A stretch of 31,159 nucleotides of DNA, from assembly GCA_027575765.1 (NCBI GenBank), contig JANBPT010000549.1, positions 1-31,159 on the forward strand, read 5' to 3'. Source of the DNA: Tieghemiomyces parasiticus. Lineage: Eukaryota > Kickxellomycota > Dimargaritomycetes > Dimargaritales > Dimargaritaceae. This document shows, one piece after another, positions 1-12,300 of this stretch (its first letter is position 1; every line of letters begins with the position of its first letter). The notes beneath the pieces were generated by a model that did no database searches, had not been told where the DNA came from, and was given only the letters and a program-made list of their open reading frames with translations. The translations under genes and the position numbers were made by a program.

Positions 1-84
1 GCCCGGTGCAAGGCCAAGTATGGCACTTACTGGGATCAGTATTGTGACAAGGTGCCCTACAAGCTACTGCCCTTTATTTATTAG
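1..84 (+). CDS. C-terminal end of an unidentified protein (partial)
   Basis: Frame 1 is open from the first base to a TAG stop at 82-84 and encodes 27 residues. The peptide is rich in Lys, Tyr and Cys, including the stretches KYGTYWDQYCDKVPY and KLLPFIY. Its two cysteines are 12 residues apart, and such aromatic and cysteine content is more protein-like than the surrounding frames. It could be the last exon of a small secreted or extracellular protein whose body lies left of the window. No family can be named from so short a tail, and a chance open frame of this length is quite possible. Confidence 0.35.
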   Translation, partial: ARCKAKYGTYWDQYCDKVPYKLLPFIY

Positions 85-1985
85 GCGGGAACGGCGATTT
101 CCAAAGTGGAGGGAGGTGGCGGTGGTGTGGGTAAATGAGTATTCTTTTTTTATTATGCCTGCTTTATTATTACTACCTTGGTTGTTTCGACTCTCTCCCC
201 TCCTCTGGTGTTCACGATGGGGGGGATATAGCTGGCACCCGGCGGATCTGCGTTTTGACGTTATCAATCTAAAGGCATCACCCGTGCGACGTGACACGAT
301 CCCAACCTCTCACCTTCCATCCAATTGAAGTTGGAGCCCATAGGTGGGGGGAGAGGGGGGGCTGTCTTCAATTCCTCCCTCTATGTTTGCAAGTGGACAG
401 CGAAGCCCCTACTGTCCCCTTGAGCCCACTTTCAACCCCAATGCACTTTGTGGCACTCGCTTTTCTCCCTTGGTTTGGGTTTATCATTAGTTGCAATATA
501 TACTTGTAAGCCGAATGCCACAGATGTCGAGTGATGGATCGGGAGAGCGGTAGAACAGTATGCACAACCTCGTCCGAATTGAGACACCTGCAGGTCCGGT
601 CTTGTGTGCATCCCTTTCCCCCCTCCCCCTGCTCCTAGACGTTGTAACCTCCACATAGACTTCGTGTCACTCGCCGCTGGCTAACATTTCCAGGGTCATC
701 ATAGTGAAGTAGGAAGGGTCTCTGAACAGATATATGGCATCCCACCGGCGTCTCCGCCGACGGTTACTGGTGAGATATAACGGCGGATAACTAGTCTATA
801 TCATGTCTCTAGAGCGCCGTGGGATCCCAGTAGTTCACCATGTCTCCAGCTCCGCGGTCTACCACGTTGGGAGGTTGGAGCGTTGCCCGAGAACACCAGG
901 CAGAATGGCATGGCGACCGCCCCCGGGTCTAATTCACTTACACTGCGCGATCCGGACGACAGACATCCTCACCACTCCTGGTGGGATGGGGACCAGGTCG
1001 GTGGATTTATGCACACCCCGCCTGGGCGACAGAGGCCTTTTGATTTCGATCGGAGGTTTATGCTTCTCCCTAGCCTCAGTCCTCCGACCCGTGGGGCTGG
1101 ATTCGATTTGATTGGCTGCGAACTGTTACGCCTTGGGGTCCGGAAGCATAGACCTGTTTGTTGATGGCACACGTTCAATAATAAATAGGCTGCACACCCT
1201 TCACCTCCAATCTCTGTATCCAGGCCACCGGCTAGTCCGTTGGTGGATATTTTCATGACTGCCTCCGTGGCTGCAAATCGTCGACCACGGCGTCTGATCT
1301 ATCCTGCCTTGAGATTTTCACCCCCCTCCCCTTTTTCCACCTCCCGCAACAGGTGAAGTGGCCAGCCGGTTGAATTATCACATGAGGTCACCTCCTCACT
1401 ACGCCAGCTACACCCGCAGGCGTGGGTTCCGAGGTGATTTTAGCTGGAGCGCGCTATCATACGATATTTACATCACAACAACGTGATGGGGATAAACAGG
1501 CCTTCTCTCTTGGGGGAAGGAAGGGGTAACGGCGTAAGTCTACTGCCTAAGGTTATACTCATAAGTGCCCAGTACGCAGCGTGGAGAGGGGGGGGGCGCC
1601 ATCAGTGGCTGCTCCCTCCACCTCCGGAGCCTGGCCAAACATTTGAGCTTTGTGGGCCCCTCGCCCAACCCCAGACTCCTATGATGCCCAAGGTCCCCCC
1701 CATTGGATCAAAGTCCCTTCCGCCTGAACTCTCTGGAGAGAATGTTGGGCGCCGTGCTCTATAGGGACGTGAGGATACGACGCCACTAGCCCCACCTCGC
1801 CGTTTCGCATAAAACCAAACTCGCCTGCCCACCCGCCCCACCTTCCCCTTCCTCGTCTGACTCGTTGTAACCATTCTTTTTAGTACTCGAACACTTGTCT
1901 AACTAGCCAAACTTGTTAACGAAACCATCATTGCACCAGTCCCAGAGCACCACCACCACCTTGCCTATAATATACGCACACCAAC
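85..1985. other. Intergenic region, no gene recognised
   Basis: About 1.9 kb lies between the partial frame at the left edge and the aminotransferase start. All open frames here are short, overlap one another on both strands and show no recognisable domain, splice pattern or codon bias. The right end (from about 1780) becomes C/A-rich and probably holds the promoter and leader of the aminotransferase gene: a CATAAAA element lies at about 1809-1815, and a TATAA sits at 1966-1970, too close to the ATG to be a normal TATA box. Confidence 0.6.
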
Positions 1986-3626
1986 ATGACGACGACGACG
2001 ACCTGGGACGAGAAAAGCCAGCAGTTTCACGGCGGCCAGGACTGGGCTGGTCTCGCTAACTTCGTGGAAGACTTTAGTGTGACCACAAACGGACTTGGGA
2101 CCCCCAAGGACGCCCTAGCGGCGGCACGACAGGCCGTAAGTTTACCCGTGCCGACCTAACCCCCCCCCACACCCGCGAGAGGGCATGTCATTCTCCACAA
2201 CGCACTCCCTGACCTAACAGGGCATTCCTACCGCTAGACTCTACACAGCACCACCCTTCGTTGGTTTATACGACTGACTGGAACCCCATGTCTGCCCCTT
2301 ACCGTCACCGCCCCTTCCCCATGTCCTAACAGGTTGATCTGTGCGACCATTACCCGCCGGCGAACCAGGAGCCGGCCAAGTCCTCTTTGGCTGAATTCCT
2401 GTGGCCCACCACCTGGCGGGAGAACCACGGTCGTCTCCTGCTCGGCAATGGCGCCAGTGAGGTGATCGACCTGGTTGTGCGCCAGGCACCCGCTGGCAAA
2501 TGGAAGCCTGGACCGTTCGCTGTTCAGGTAAGTCCTTGAATTCCGACCGTTTCTTCCGCCGTCTCTCGCTCCATATGGGCCAAGCGTACAGGAATACCCT
2601 GCTACCCCGATGCCAGTCACGCTCACTATCGTGCCGCCTTCTCCCTCCCTCCACCCTCCACTACAAATACCATTTTTTCCGGCTACCTACCCTCACAGTA
2701 CAAGGAATACGAGCGTTCTGCCCTCGCCAACGGTCGGGAGCTCCTCCCGGCCACCGATGACGCCCCAGCCGCCATCGCGTGTATCGTCAACCCGTGCAAC
2801 CCCACCGGTGATTACAAACCCCTGGCAGCTATGAAGGAGTGGATCGAGAGTAACGTCCAGGACGGCGGCTACGCCATCATTGGTAAGTAGGGACAAAAAG
2901 GACCCTTTTTGAGGTTGAGTAGAAGACCGACCCCCCCCCACCAAGTATCCCCTGGTAGGCTCTCCCTACCGTCTGTGCTAACCAAACTTGCCGTCCTCCC
3001 ACCTTACTATATATCTGACACTACTACCCACTATCGCCATCACGGGGGGGACTACAGACGAATCCATGCAACCTTGGCACTCGGAGAACTTCCGCGCAGA
3101 CTCGTTGGTGTCCCAGTCCGCCTACGTGGCGAACCTGCACGCCCGCCGCGGCATCTCAGTGTTTGTGATTCACTCGTGGACCAAACTGTGGTCGTGCACA
3201 GGCATCCGCCTGGGGTCCATTGTGTGCCCAACGGACGCGCACTGCCAGGCGCTCAAGAAAATCCAGGTCCCGTGGTCGGTCAACTGTGTGGCGCTGGCCT
3301 TCCTCGACCGTGTGGTCCGTGACGCCGACTATTTGGCCGAGACCTGGCGGGTCACCCCGGCCTGGCGGCAACAGACCGTGGCGGCCCTGCGCGAACAGTT
3401 CCCCGGATGGCGCTGCTACGGGGAACCGTTTCTGTCGTGGGTCTGGGTGGATATAGGCGACGCCCAGGTTGCTGAGCGCGCCGTGGGTCTCGCCCGGGCT
3501 GCGGGGGTCCCCGTGAGGAGTGGGTTGCCTGGATACCAGAAACCCACGTTCGTTCGTATCGCCGCCCGCCAGCCGGAGAAACTGGCCGTGCTGCTAAAGG
3601 CCTGGCAGCCATTGGCCTCTGAATGA
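1986..3626 (+). CDS. CobD/HisC-like PLP-dependent aminotransferase (class I/II), four exons
   Basis: Exons 1986-2135, 2333-2527, 2699-2882 and 3058-3626 join in frame to 365 residues, a normal length for the HisC/CobD branch of fold-type I PLP enzymes. All introns are GT-AG (197, 171 and 175 nt). The N-terminus has the family's HGG...DFS...NxLG layout (HGGQDW, then FSVTTNGLGTP). NPCNPTG at 146-152 carries the Asn that contacts PLP. D177 in AIIDES pairs with the pyridine nitrogen; this codon is split by intron 3. HSWTKLWSCTGIRLGS holds the Schiff-base lysine K219 and phosphate-binding R227, and R343 in FVRIAAR should bind the substrate carboxylate. The ATG at 1986 was chosen because it directly precedes the conserved N-terminus. 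Family assignment is secure; substrate is not. Histidinol-phosphate transamination or threonine-phosphate decarboxylation are family precedents, but fungi do not make cobalamin. Confidence 0.88.
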
Positions 3627-5662
3627 GCTCAGCGTTAAGCTGTCATGTGTGTGCGCTGCTACCCTCCAAAAAACTGGAAAAAAAGGTGGGGTGATGATCC
3701 ATCCCCCCCGAGGGCGGGGATTGCCTAGGTTTATTATCTCTCTTCGGAACCATGTCAGTTGCGGTGTAGTAGCGCTCAGCCGTCACTTACCGCGTGGCTT
3801 TTGAACATTAAACATTTGTGAATAGGTGTGTGTACCCCCCCCCCATGTCTCCGAATTTCCCCCCTTGTCTTCGACATGAATGAGTGTGGACCTCTCTGGC
3901 TATCTGCCCCTAGGCCCGAAAATTTCACTCGCTATTTTATCCAACGCCCACTTAGGTAGAGGTGCCCTGGGCCCCCCCCCATCCCACCCCCTCGGCTCGA
4001 TTAGTTTAGGAATGAGGAGTTGAGGATCGCCCCCTTGTGTTTTCCATATTTAGCGGTCTTCTGCACCACACTAGCGAGGGATCTGCAGGAAACCTCTCCG
4101 CCGATCACGGTTGGCCCACCCAGTCATATCCCACCGGTGAATAGTGGTTTAGAAGGCATAATGAGGGGGTGAAAGGCACTACGTTATGAGCGGAGTTGAA
4201 GGGCCCAGGCCAGATTAGGCCCGCGCGCTCGTGTTAATATTTGCCAACAGCCGTCTCGCTGCATTACCCAGTCATTCTAGCCCCAGAAATGCGTGATGCG
4301 TAGAGTCAGACGACTAGCGGAAGACACAAGGCAGATAGGCCTGGCGACTGCAACTGTGCAATCAGAGAAGCGGGGCTTACCCCCACCATCATAACCCCCA
4401 CTCGCTGCCCCGGGCTCGTTAGCTGGCAGTCGGCTGAGGTGGGCCAGAGGGGGGAACCGGGTGGCCGTTCCACAATCCTATTTGCCCGCCGGCGGCAGAA
4501 AGGATGGCCGAGAACCGTCCCGCTTACTGGGCCGCGGCCCATGATCGTGGGTATCAACACCAGGCGCCCGCCGGTCCCTGCACAAGGTCGGCTCAACCAC
4601 ATCGCAGGCAGCCCGGCACATGCATGGGCGGGTGGTTGGGCATGGAGCATAGACGCATACAAGGAGGCGGCACCGGAGTCATGCGGGGCACACTCCGCGG
4701 AATTAGCATGTCCAGAGGGAGGGGGGCGCATAACGAGGACCGCGGCTTGGCTGCCCTGTCCTGACTCTTCTCATTTCCATCACTGGGTGCGACGCCCTTC
4801 CTTTTCTTTTACTCCAGCGGCCTTCCAGACGTACCGCCCACCTCTTACCAGGCTAGGTAATACATATGATCTTTGATTCTCTCTGCCACAGTCGATCCGC
4901 ATATGTAGCCCTCCTCAATGTATAGTCAAACAAAGGCCCGTGTCCAGCGACGAGCCACGACCCCACTGAGTTTTTTTCCTCCCCTTGCCCTCCCAGACAC
5001 TAGCCTGCCTATAAACGCAGCAGGTACTGTGAGAAGGGCGCCCGAAGACCTCTTTACGCTCAACTTTTAATTGTACATGGCTTAATTATATTCCAACCTT
5101 ACTATTTTTCAGCCACCCCTGCTTTTGGTGGCTTTGATTTGTACTGTTCAAGCTGCTCCTTTGCACCAGCCCCCGACATCTTGGCTGGTGGTTGGTGAAC
5201 GCTCCCGCTGCCGGCTAACGAGCCCCTCTTCATCCTCCTGCTGCCTTTATCCCCTCCCCTTCCCCGCCCTCGTTTCGCCCGGACTACTTACTTCGGACAC
5301 TTGGCCCTCCCTGCTGCGCATTCGCGCTTGCCCTCTACCGTCTTAACTTACCCCTTCAACCGCATTTGCCCACATCTCCGGTCATCCGCTCCCCTCTCCC
5401 AGTGAACGCCGCATCTCCTCCTCTTTCCCTCACCTCCACACGACCGTCTCGGCCCCGCTCTACTCATTTCGTTGATACCAACGAGGTCACGTAACCTGGT
5501 TGAGTAAATCCCTATTGCCTCGCTTGCTTGGCCCGCCTCCGCGCTAATTCCTACTCCCCTCGTTCCCCGACCCTTTAGTTCGCCGATTGCTCCGTGCACC
5601 ACCAACGGTCTATAAGTAAGCACGAACCCCCCTCGGCCTCCATCCTCTTACCCGAGGTTTTG
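3627..5662. other. Intergenic region between aminotransferase and Bem3-like gene
   Basis: About 2 kb with no supportable gene. The first 200 nt are the likely 3' flank of the aminotransferase, with an ATTAAA poly(A)-signal variant at 3807-3812. Long open frames on both strands around 4306-4876 overlap each other in opposite directions, show no domain and have Arg/Pro/Gly-heavy composition typical of chance frames in GC-rich DNA. From about 5105 the plus strand turns strongly pyrimidine-rich and contains no ATG, which continues into the leader of the Bem3-like gene. Confidence 0.55.
3807..3812 (+). terminator. Possible poly(A) signal (ATTAAA) of the aminotransferase gene
   Basis: ATTAAA lies about 180 nt after the TGA stop in an A/T-rich patch (GAACATTAAACATTTGTGAA). 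It is the common variant of AATAAA. Fungal poly(A) signals are degenerate, so this is only a candidate. Confidence 0.3.
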
Positions 5663-5669
5663 TATAAAA
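5663..5669 (+). promoter_or_regulatory. TATA box candidate (TATAAAA) for the Bem3-like gene
   Basis: TATAAAA in the context TTTTGTATAAAACTCGG is the best TATA match upstream of the GAP gene. Initiation some 30 nt downstream would give a leader of about 690 nt before the ATG at 6385. The whole stretch from 5080 to 6124 is free of ATG on this strand, consistent with transcribed leader sequence. Confidence 0.4.
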
Positions 5670-6124
5670 CTCGGCCCGTTCTAAATTTTTCGCACACTCT
5701 AAACGCCGGTTAAGACTGGTTGCAATTACCCTCTGGACTTAGACCCGCCAAACCCGTCTCAGCGGTAGCAGTAACTTTTTTTACGGTCCTAGGTTTAAAT
5801 CTCCTCCTCACCCCTTCCCCTTCATCTCCGCCCGTTGCTGGACTTCTCCTAACTCCGCTTCCTTACCCCATCTGCGGCCTTCCTGGTGATTGCCAACGTT
5901 TGCAGTTGAGCTGCCAATAGCTGGGTTCTCATCCTGCCCATTGTACCCCAAGATATTTTCCCCACTTCCCCGGCCCCCTCCGCCGGAAACGTAGAAAAAG
6001 GACCCACGCCGATTGACTGGGGAGGTCCGTGGACTGCCTTTCCAAGTTGGTGCTCCCACCTCTTCGGGCTTTTTTTTTACCGTACCTTCCGGCTTTGTTT
6101 GCTATCCTCTCTCCCTGACACCTC

Positions 6125-6139
6125 ATGTCCTGGCGCTAG
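6125..6139 (+). promoter_or_regulatory. Four-codon upstream ORF (MSWR) in the Bem3-like leader
   Basis: ATG TCC TGG CGC TAG is the only ATG between about 5080 and the main start at 6385. It stops 245 nt before the main ATG, so ribosomes could reinitiate. Isolated minimal uORFs of this kind commonly dampen translation; whether it lies in the mature mRNA is inferred, since a leader intron cannot be excluded. Confidence 0.35.
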
Positions 6140-6384
6140 CCTCGCGCTGTGACCACTTTCTTCAAATTTTAGGCCTTGGCATTATTCTGTTTCGATTTGG
6201 CGCCCGAAGCCTAATAACCCGAGCTCGTGCAACCGACCCAGGTTAACCTCATATTGTGACCTTTACACCTGTACTTGTATTGTTCCAAACATCCCGGCTA
6301 AACTCCGCTACAGCGCCGCCGCTTCCGGTTTTCACATCCCTCGCCGATATCCAGCGGCTGAAATTGCGCCTCTTCACCCTCAGC

Positions 6385-9300
6385 ATGGTCGATGAGGCCT
6401 CCAACCAGTCGTTCCGCCAGGTGCTGGCCGAACGTAATGCCCTCAAGGCCCAGAATGAGCAACTTTGGAAGATTATTGAGAAGCAACGCTTGATTATCCA
6501 GCAGCTCCAGAAAGTCTCCAGTAAGCGCAACTCTCAGCGGCACTCCAAGACGGCCGCTAGCATCGAGGCAGAAGCTGCTAATACGTCTCAAAATGATGGC
6601 GACGGTCCGGCCGCCTCATCGCGGGCGCCACCTACCGTCTCACTGCAAGAAGTGGCACTCCGAGGTGCCATGGGCTCCCCACGGAAATCATTGACGCCCA
6701 GTCCAGGTGAGACACTCGCCGGGTTACGCACGCGCTCCCCCAGTGGGCCGCGCGGCATGCCAGGCTCGGCATCCGCGACCCCCGAAGCCACGTCCGCGGC
6801 CTCTTCGCCACTTGCCGCGGCCCCAGCCACGCTGCGTCCCACCAGTGTCGCTACTTCCATATCCCCCGCCACCTCACCACCGCGGAAGCCCACGCGAAAG
6901 CATCCCCCAATTCCACGGACCGAGCGCAAGGGTTCCAACCCGCCCTTACCCACTTTTGACGAGGCAGCCGCGATTAAGGAGCCTGTCAACCAGACGGCCC
7001 CGACCTCCCAGGCCGAGCGGCCAATGGAGCCCGAAGACAACCAGTCCTTCGTGGTTAACTTGTTCGAAGGAGTGGGCACTAAATTTACTGACGCAGAGAC
7101 CCGGGCCCCGCGGGGGGTCCCATCCCCCAGTGTCGTGGACGACTCGGGACGCGACTCGTTCAATTTGCCCTCGATTTTCAATCCCATCTCGCGGCCCACC
7201 TCGGCCATGCCTGGGGCGTTCACCAGCACCCAGCCGCGCTACAGCAGCTACTCCACTGACGACCTGCCTAGCCCGTCCTTCAGCTCGACGCGCTTCCCAA
7301 CCCTGGAACCCCCTGCCCCGTACGCCGGCCAGTTCGCCGGCCGGCGTAAGAGTAACTCCTTTTCGGAGCACCGCAAGTACGGCGCGCTCCCACCCGGATT
7401 AGACGTTCGCGCCCTCCCCTCGGCGGGCCCGTCCACTGCTCCAGCCGCCGAAACCCCCGCCGAGGAGGAGGAGGAGGAGGAAGATGAAGAATCCGATACG
7501 GAGGTGTACCAGTGGAACGATGTGAAGCGCGCTAGTCGTATCTCGCCGACCGGCGGCCAGTGGAGCCCCTACGAGAGTCGCTTTATCCCCGTCCAACCCT
7601 CGCCTCAGCTGCACGCCCGCTTTGGTTCGTCCTTGAAGTCGGGGCGCACCGGTAAAGGCCCTGGCCGCAAGTCATCCAAGGGCCGATCCGTGCGCGATCC
7701 GCCGCCACCCGTGGCCGTGGCCCCGCTTAACGATAGGATAACGTTCGACCGCGCGTCCCCGACGAACCCAGAACCTTCGTCCAGCCACTCCACAGCCACC
7801 ACTTTTGAGCACAGCATACTATCGCCGCGGTCCCACTACCCGGCGGACGGCAGCCAGTCTGCCCTCTTAGGGGGCAGTCTCGATGCCTCCTCCGGCGCCC
7901 AACCCATGTCCCCGATCCAGGGCCGATCCTCCGTCATTCACTCGGAATTGTTGGCCACACACTCGCCCGCTACATTATCTCCCGTGTCCAGTACACATTC
8001 GGAGTGCGGACCTCCCCAGGACGAAACCGCCTCGTCGGCTGCCCCGAGTCTAGCCTCTTCTGCTCCCGTGCTACCTTCCCCGAACTCTGCCGATCCATCC
8101 GTGTCCTCACCGGTTGCTGCCGCCCACGTTGCAACCAACGACTCCCGCCCGTCCCCCGCTGGCTCACGCCAAATGCGTTCGCGCCAGGGCCAGCCGCAAC
8201 GGGCCTCTTACCGTCTCTCCCTGGCCACCGGTTCCCAATTCAATGGAGAATCGTTCTTCTCAACGGGGGATTACCTGGATGAATTTTACGACTCCGAGGA
8301 CCAGGCCGTCGAGGGCTCGGCATCGAGCGCGAGTCACCGGTCCCCCGGATCCTCAGCCCCGACCTCCCCGTTGCTCGCACTAGTCTCGGGTGAGCCCGCC
8401 AATCGATCTGGTGCGGACACACTGAACAATAGTACCAGCTCAGACCTGCATCGCCTGCGTAACGGGCCTGTCATCGAGGCCGACTCGATGGACCAGGTGG
8501 CAAATTCGGCATACGATTCTGACGGCGGTGCGGCCGCCGCCGTCGCCGCTGCCACGTCCTTCGGGTCGGTGAGCAGCGACGAAGACCGACTTCAGCGCGC
8601 GCTGGAGTTGAATGACCCCCGCGAGCGGCCGCCATCCGAGCTGGATGTCCAGGGCGCCTCTGGTCTCTCGCAGCCGGGACATGTGGACGCCTTGTCCTCA
8701 ACGGCTCCGGAGGCTGCCTCGACCCATGTGTCACCCAACTACTACTCCCGCCCGCCCGCCCGAGAGTCCGTGTCCAACCACTACTATGATTACCGGCAAC
8801 CGGTGCCCCCGCGGGCCGCCCCCATGCCGCCGGCCCCTCAGGCCTACCACCGACCGGTGTCGGCGTCCCAACCAGCCCCGGAGCCGACCTACACGTACCC
8901 GCCACAGGGATACCCAGCTGCCCAGGAGGAAGAGCAGCCTTATCCTTACCCTCCGCAATTCTCCCAATTGGAGCAGGAGGATGGCAGGGCTTACCCTTAC
9001 CAACTATCATCCCCCACCCCAGAGCAGGCACCGTACCAAGACTCGTACCCGTATACGACAGGCCCATCTAATCTATCCCCGCAACCGCTGAGCCACCCTG
9101 CCGATCTCGGCCCTACTCACGATGTCCGCGCCGGTCCGCTCCAGCCCCCGCCCAGTCACCGGCCATCCGGTCCGTACGAGGATGACCATCTCTCGTTGCG
9201 GCGGCCCAGCGATGTGACAACCATGGACCGCGCCTCCCTGGACTACACGGACCACCCCGGCGGACCGTATCCCCCGCTGTCGCAATACCTGGAGGAACCT

Positions 9301-12300
9301 GGCGCTGAGTACCCGCCTCTCCTATCGCTGCAGGGTGTGTTTGTGCGGGTTACGGGCTCGGTTGTCAAGCCCAACGGCAAAGGCAAGGAGAACCTCTACT
9401 TTCACTTGACCATTCGTCGCTACAACGGCGACCCGGCCATCCTCAGTGGGATGGGGTCCGGCCCGTTCTCGTCCTCTATGGCCAACCTCGCCAACGGACC
9501 CACTCTGTCCGAGGAGGAGTCGGTGATCCTGTGGACCGTTCAGAAGCTCTACACGGATTTCTTGGCGCTCGACGCCCAGATGAAACAGATCCAAAAGCGT
9601 AGTCGCCGGTCGGCGGACAAACCGGCTCGTCTACCCGACAAAACCCTCTTTAACAGTCTGGTGCCGGCCAAGGCTGACCTGCGCACTGTGGCCCTGGATC
9701 ATTACCTGAAGACCGCGGTGAGCTTGTCACTGTTCGAACCCGAGTACCTGTGCGAATTTCTGTCAACGGACTTGCTGGAAAACCGACCACGCGCCAAGCC
9801 CCAGGGGTTCAAAGCTGGCTACCTGACCAAGCGGGGCAAGAATTTCGGTGGGTGGAAGCGCCGTTTCTACTACGTTTCGCCTGACCGGCCGTACCTGGAT
9901 TATGGCGATATCATGGGCGGCCCTCGGGTGGGTGAGATTTGCCTCCTTGGCAGCCAGATCGCGCGCCAAAAGACTGACGTGGCCAAGGCCGGCGAATTCA
10001 AGTACCGCCACGCCTTCATGGTGGTGGAGCGCAAGCGTCGCAGTAAGGACGTGGTGCACCACGTATTCTGCGCCGAGACAGACGCCGAGCGCGAGGAGTG
10101 GATCGCCGCCCTCTGCTTCCACGCCAAGGCCCCGCCCCCATCGGGCAGCGCCTCCGCAGTGTCCCTTGTAGGTAGCCGGTCCAACGCCGAGCTGCCCCTC
10201 CCTCCGCCGCCGGCACCCTCATCGGGGGCGCCTCTCCCCCGGCCACCGCCCGTGCTGCCGGCCCAGGCCTTACAGCGCAACTATTCGGACCCTAACCTGG
10301 GCACCTCAGCGGCCCAGCTGCACGCTACGCCGGCGGGGGCAAGCCCAGGCGGCGCCCGCCCCTCACCTAGCTCCTCCCTCCGCCACCCGTTGGGGTACCA
10401 AGCTGCCCCCCACCTTGCCGCTGAAGCCGGTCCCGGTCCTCTGCCACGCTCTCTACGTAGCGGCAGTGTGGATTCGCACTCGTCGCGCGCCGGATCCCCG
10501 CATCCAGGTAGCGCCGGCTTGTCCCCGCTCAGTCAGTATCCGGCCATGAGCTTTCCCCTTCCGCCCACTCACGGTCTGTCCGCCGCCGCGCGTCCGGCTT
10601 CACCACCACTTCCCGCACCTCCACCGTCCGCGCCATCAGCCTTCTCACCTCAACCGACAACATCCACGTCGCCACCACCACCGCCCCCATCGAAGGGTCG
10701 GCAGGCAGAGCGTAGCCTCCCTCCCCCGCCTGTCCCGGCTAAAGATGTCCCACCGTCCCCGAACGGCCCCTTACGTGTGAACACCTCCGACCTGCCCGCC
10801 CTCCCCGGAGGGCCAGCGTCCTCGGCCCTGGCCCCGTCCACGGGTCTAGCCGGCACGCTGTCTCCCACTTCGCCACACCAGGCCAGCCCCACCGCCCCCA
10901 AGGTCACTGTGGATACTCAGTCGCTGCAGCGCTCCGCCACCTCGCCGGCTGTACCGACAATGTCCACCCTAGCAAGCACCTCGGCTGGGTCAGACTCCAT
11001 CCTCACCCCGGTCTCGGCCTCGGCGCATCGTTCCAATGCCCACCCGCCCCCGATGGATCCGGCTGACGCCTCGCCGCGCTCCGCGCACCCACTGGATGGC
11101 CGTCACATCAACCAGATCGTCACCGAAGACTTCGTACCTGATCTCCCTGACGATACGCCCACCGTGACCGACGATAACTTGGGGCGGTCCAAAACTACCC
11201 TGCACCACAGCGACAGTGGAGACAGTCTCAACGAAGGCGGCCGGCGTAATCGAAAGCAAGGCCGAATGACCTTCAACTGGTCCCGTACCAAGAAGATGTT
11301 CGCGGCTAGTGCCGTGAGTGGGGCAGCCATTGGCCCGGGGGGCCTCCCGTACAGTGACGGTCCGAAATTCAAGCCTTCGGGTCCGGTGTTCGGGGTTCCT
11401 CTGGCGCGTGCCGTGGCCCTCTCGCGCATCAAGGAGAACTACGAACTGCCGGCCCTGGTATACCGAACCATCGAATACCTGGACGCTAAGGACGCCGCTC
11501 TCGAGGAGGGCATCTACCGCCTGTCGGGTAGCTCTCAAGTGATCAAGACGCTGAAGCAGCGGTTCGACGCCGACGGCGATTTCAACATTCTGCGGTCCAA
11601 CACGTATCACGACGTACACGCCATTGCCGGTCTGCTCAAACTGTTCCTCCGTGAGCTGCCCGACAGTGTACTGACCCCTGACCTGCACCCGGCTTTCGTC
11701 CGGATCGTGGAGCTGTCGGACCGCCGCGCGCGCGTAAAGGAATTGGGGCGTCTGGTGTCGGAGCTGCCTCTGGCCAATTATACCCTTCTGCGCGCCCTGA
11801 CCGCCCACCTGATTCGGATCGTGCGGATGGCTGAGACCAACAAAATGACGCTGCGCAACGTCGGGATCGTCTTTTCGCCCTCCCTGGGCATCCCGGCGGG
11901 CATTTTTAACCTGCTCATCCTGGAGTTTAAGTATATATTTTGGGTTAACGACGAAGGCAACCCGGCCCCGCGCCCGGTCAGTGAGGTTCCGGCCCTCCTC
12001 GGCGGGAGGAGCGGCGGCGACGCCGGACCCGACGGGCCCGTTGGTGACGCTGACCGGGTCCCGGGCACCGCACCACCTGCTGGTAGCAACGATGCCGATG
12101 ATGATGACCAGCCCCTACAGCCGCCTCACCCGGGGTTCGCCCACCCGCAGCGACCGGCCAGTAGCTCTGGTGCAAGCCAGCACACCATGATGGACCTGCA
12201 GCACACCTTTGGGCCGCACGGCGGATCCGCCCCCACGGACAATGCGTCTTTGTACAGCCAAGACGGCCAGTCAATCCTATCCCCACCGTCGGTGGACCAC

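Noticed and set aside
4306..4876. Two long opposing frames in the intergenic region
   Set aside because: They overlap on opposite strands, show no domain, signal peptide or splice partner, and their composition is that of chance frames in GC-rich DNA.
6256..6384. N-terminal extension of the Bem3-like frame by 43 codons
   Set aside because: The frame begins at a GTG, not an ATG. The ATG at 6385 directly precedes the coiled coil seen in Bem3 homologues.
10990..11808. 272-codon open frame antisense to the Bem3-like gene
   Set aside because: It lies opposite the conserved RhoGAP coding region and is explained by GC-rich codon bias on the sense strand. It has no domain.
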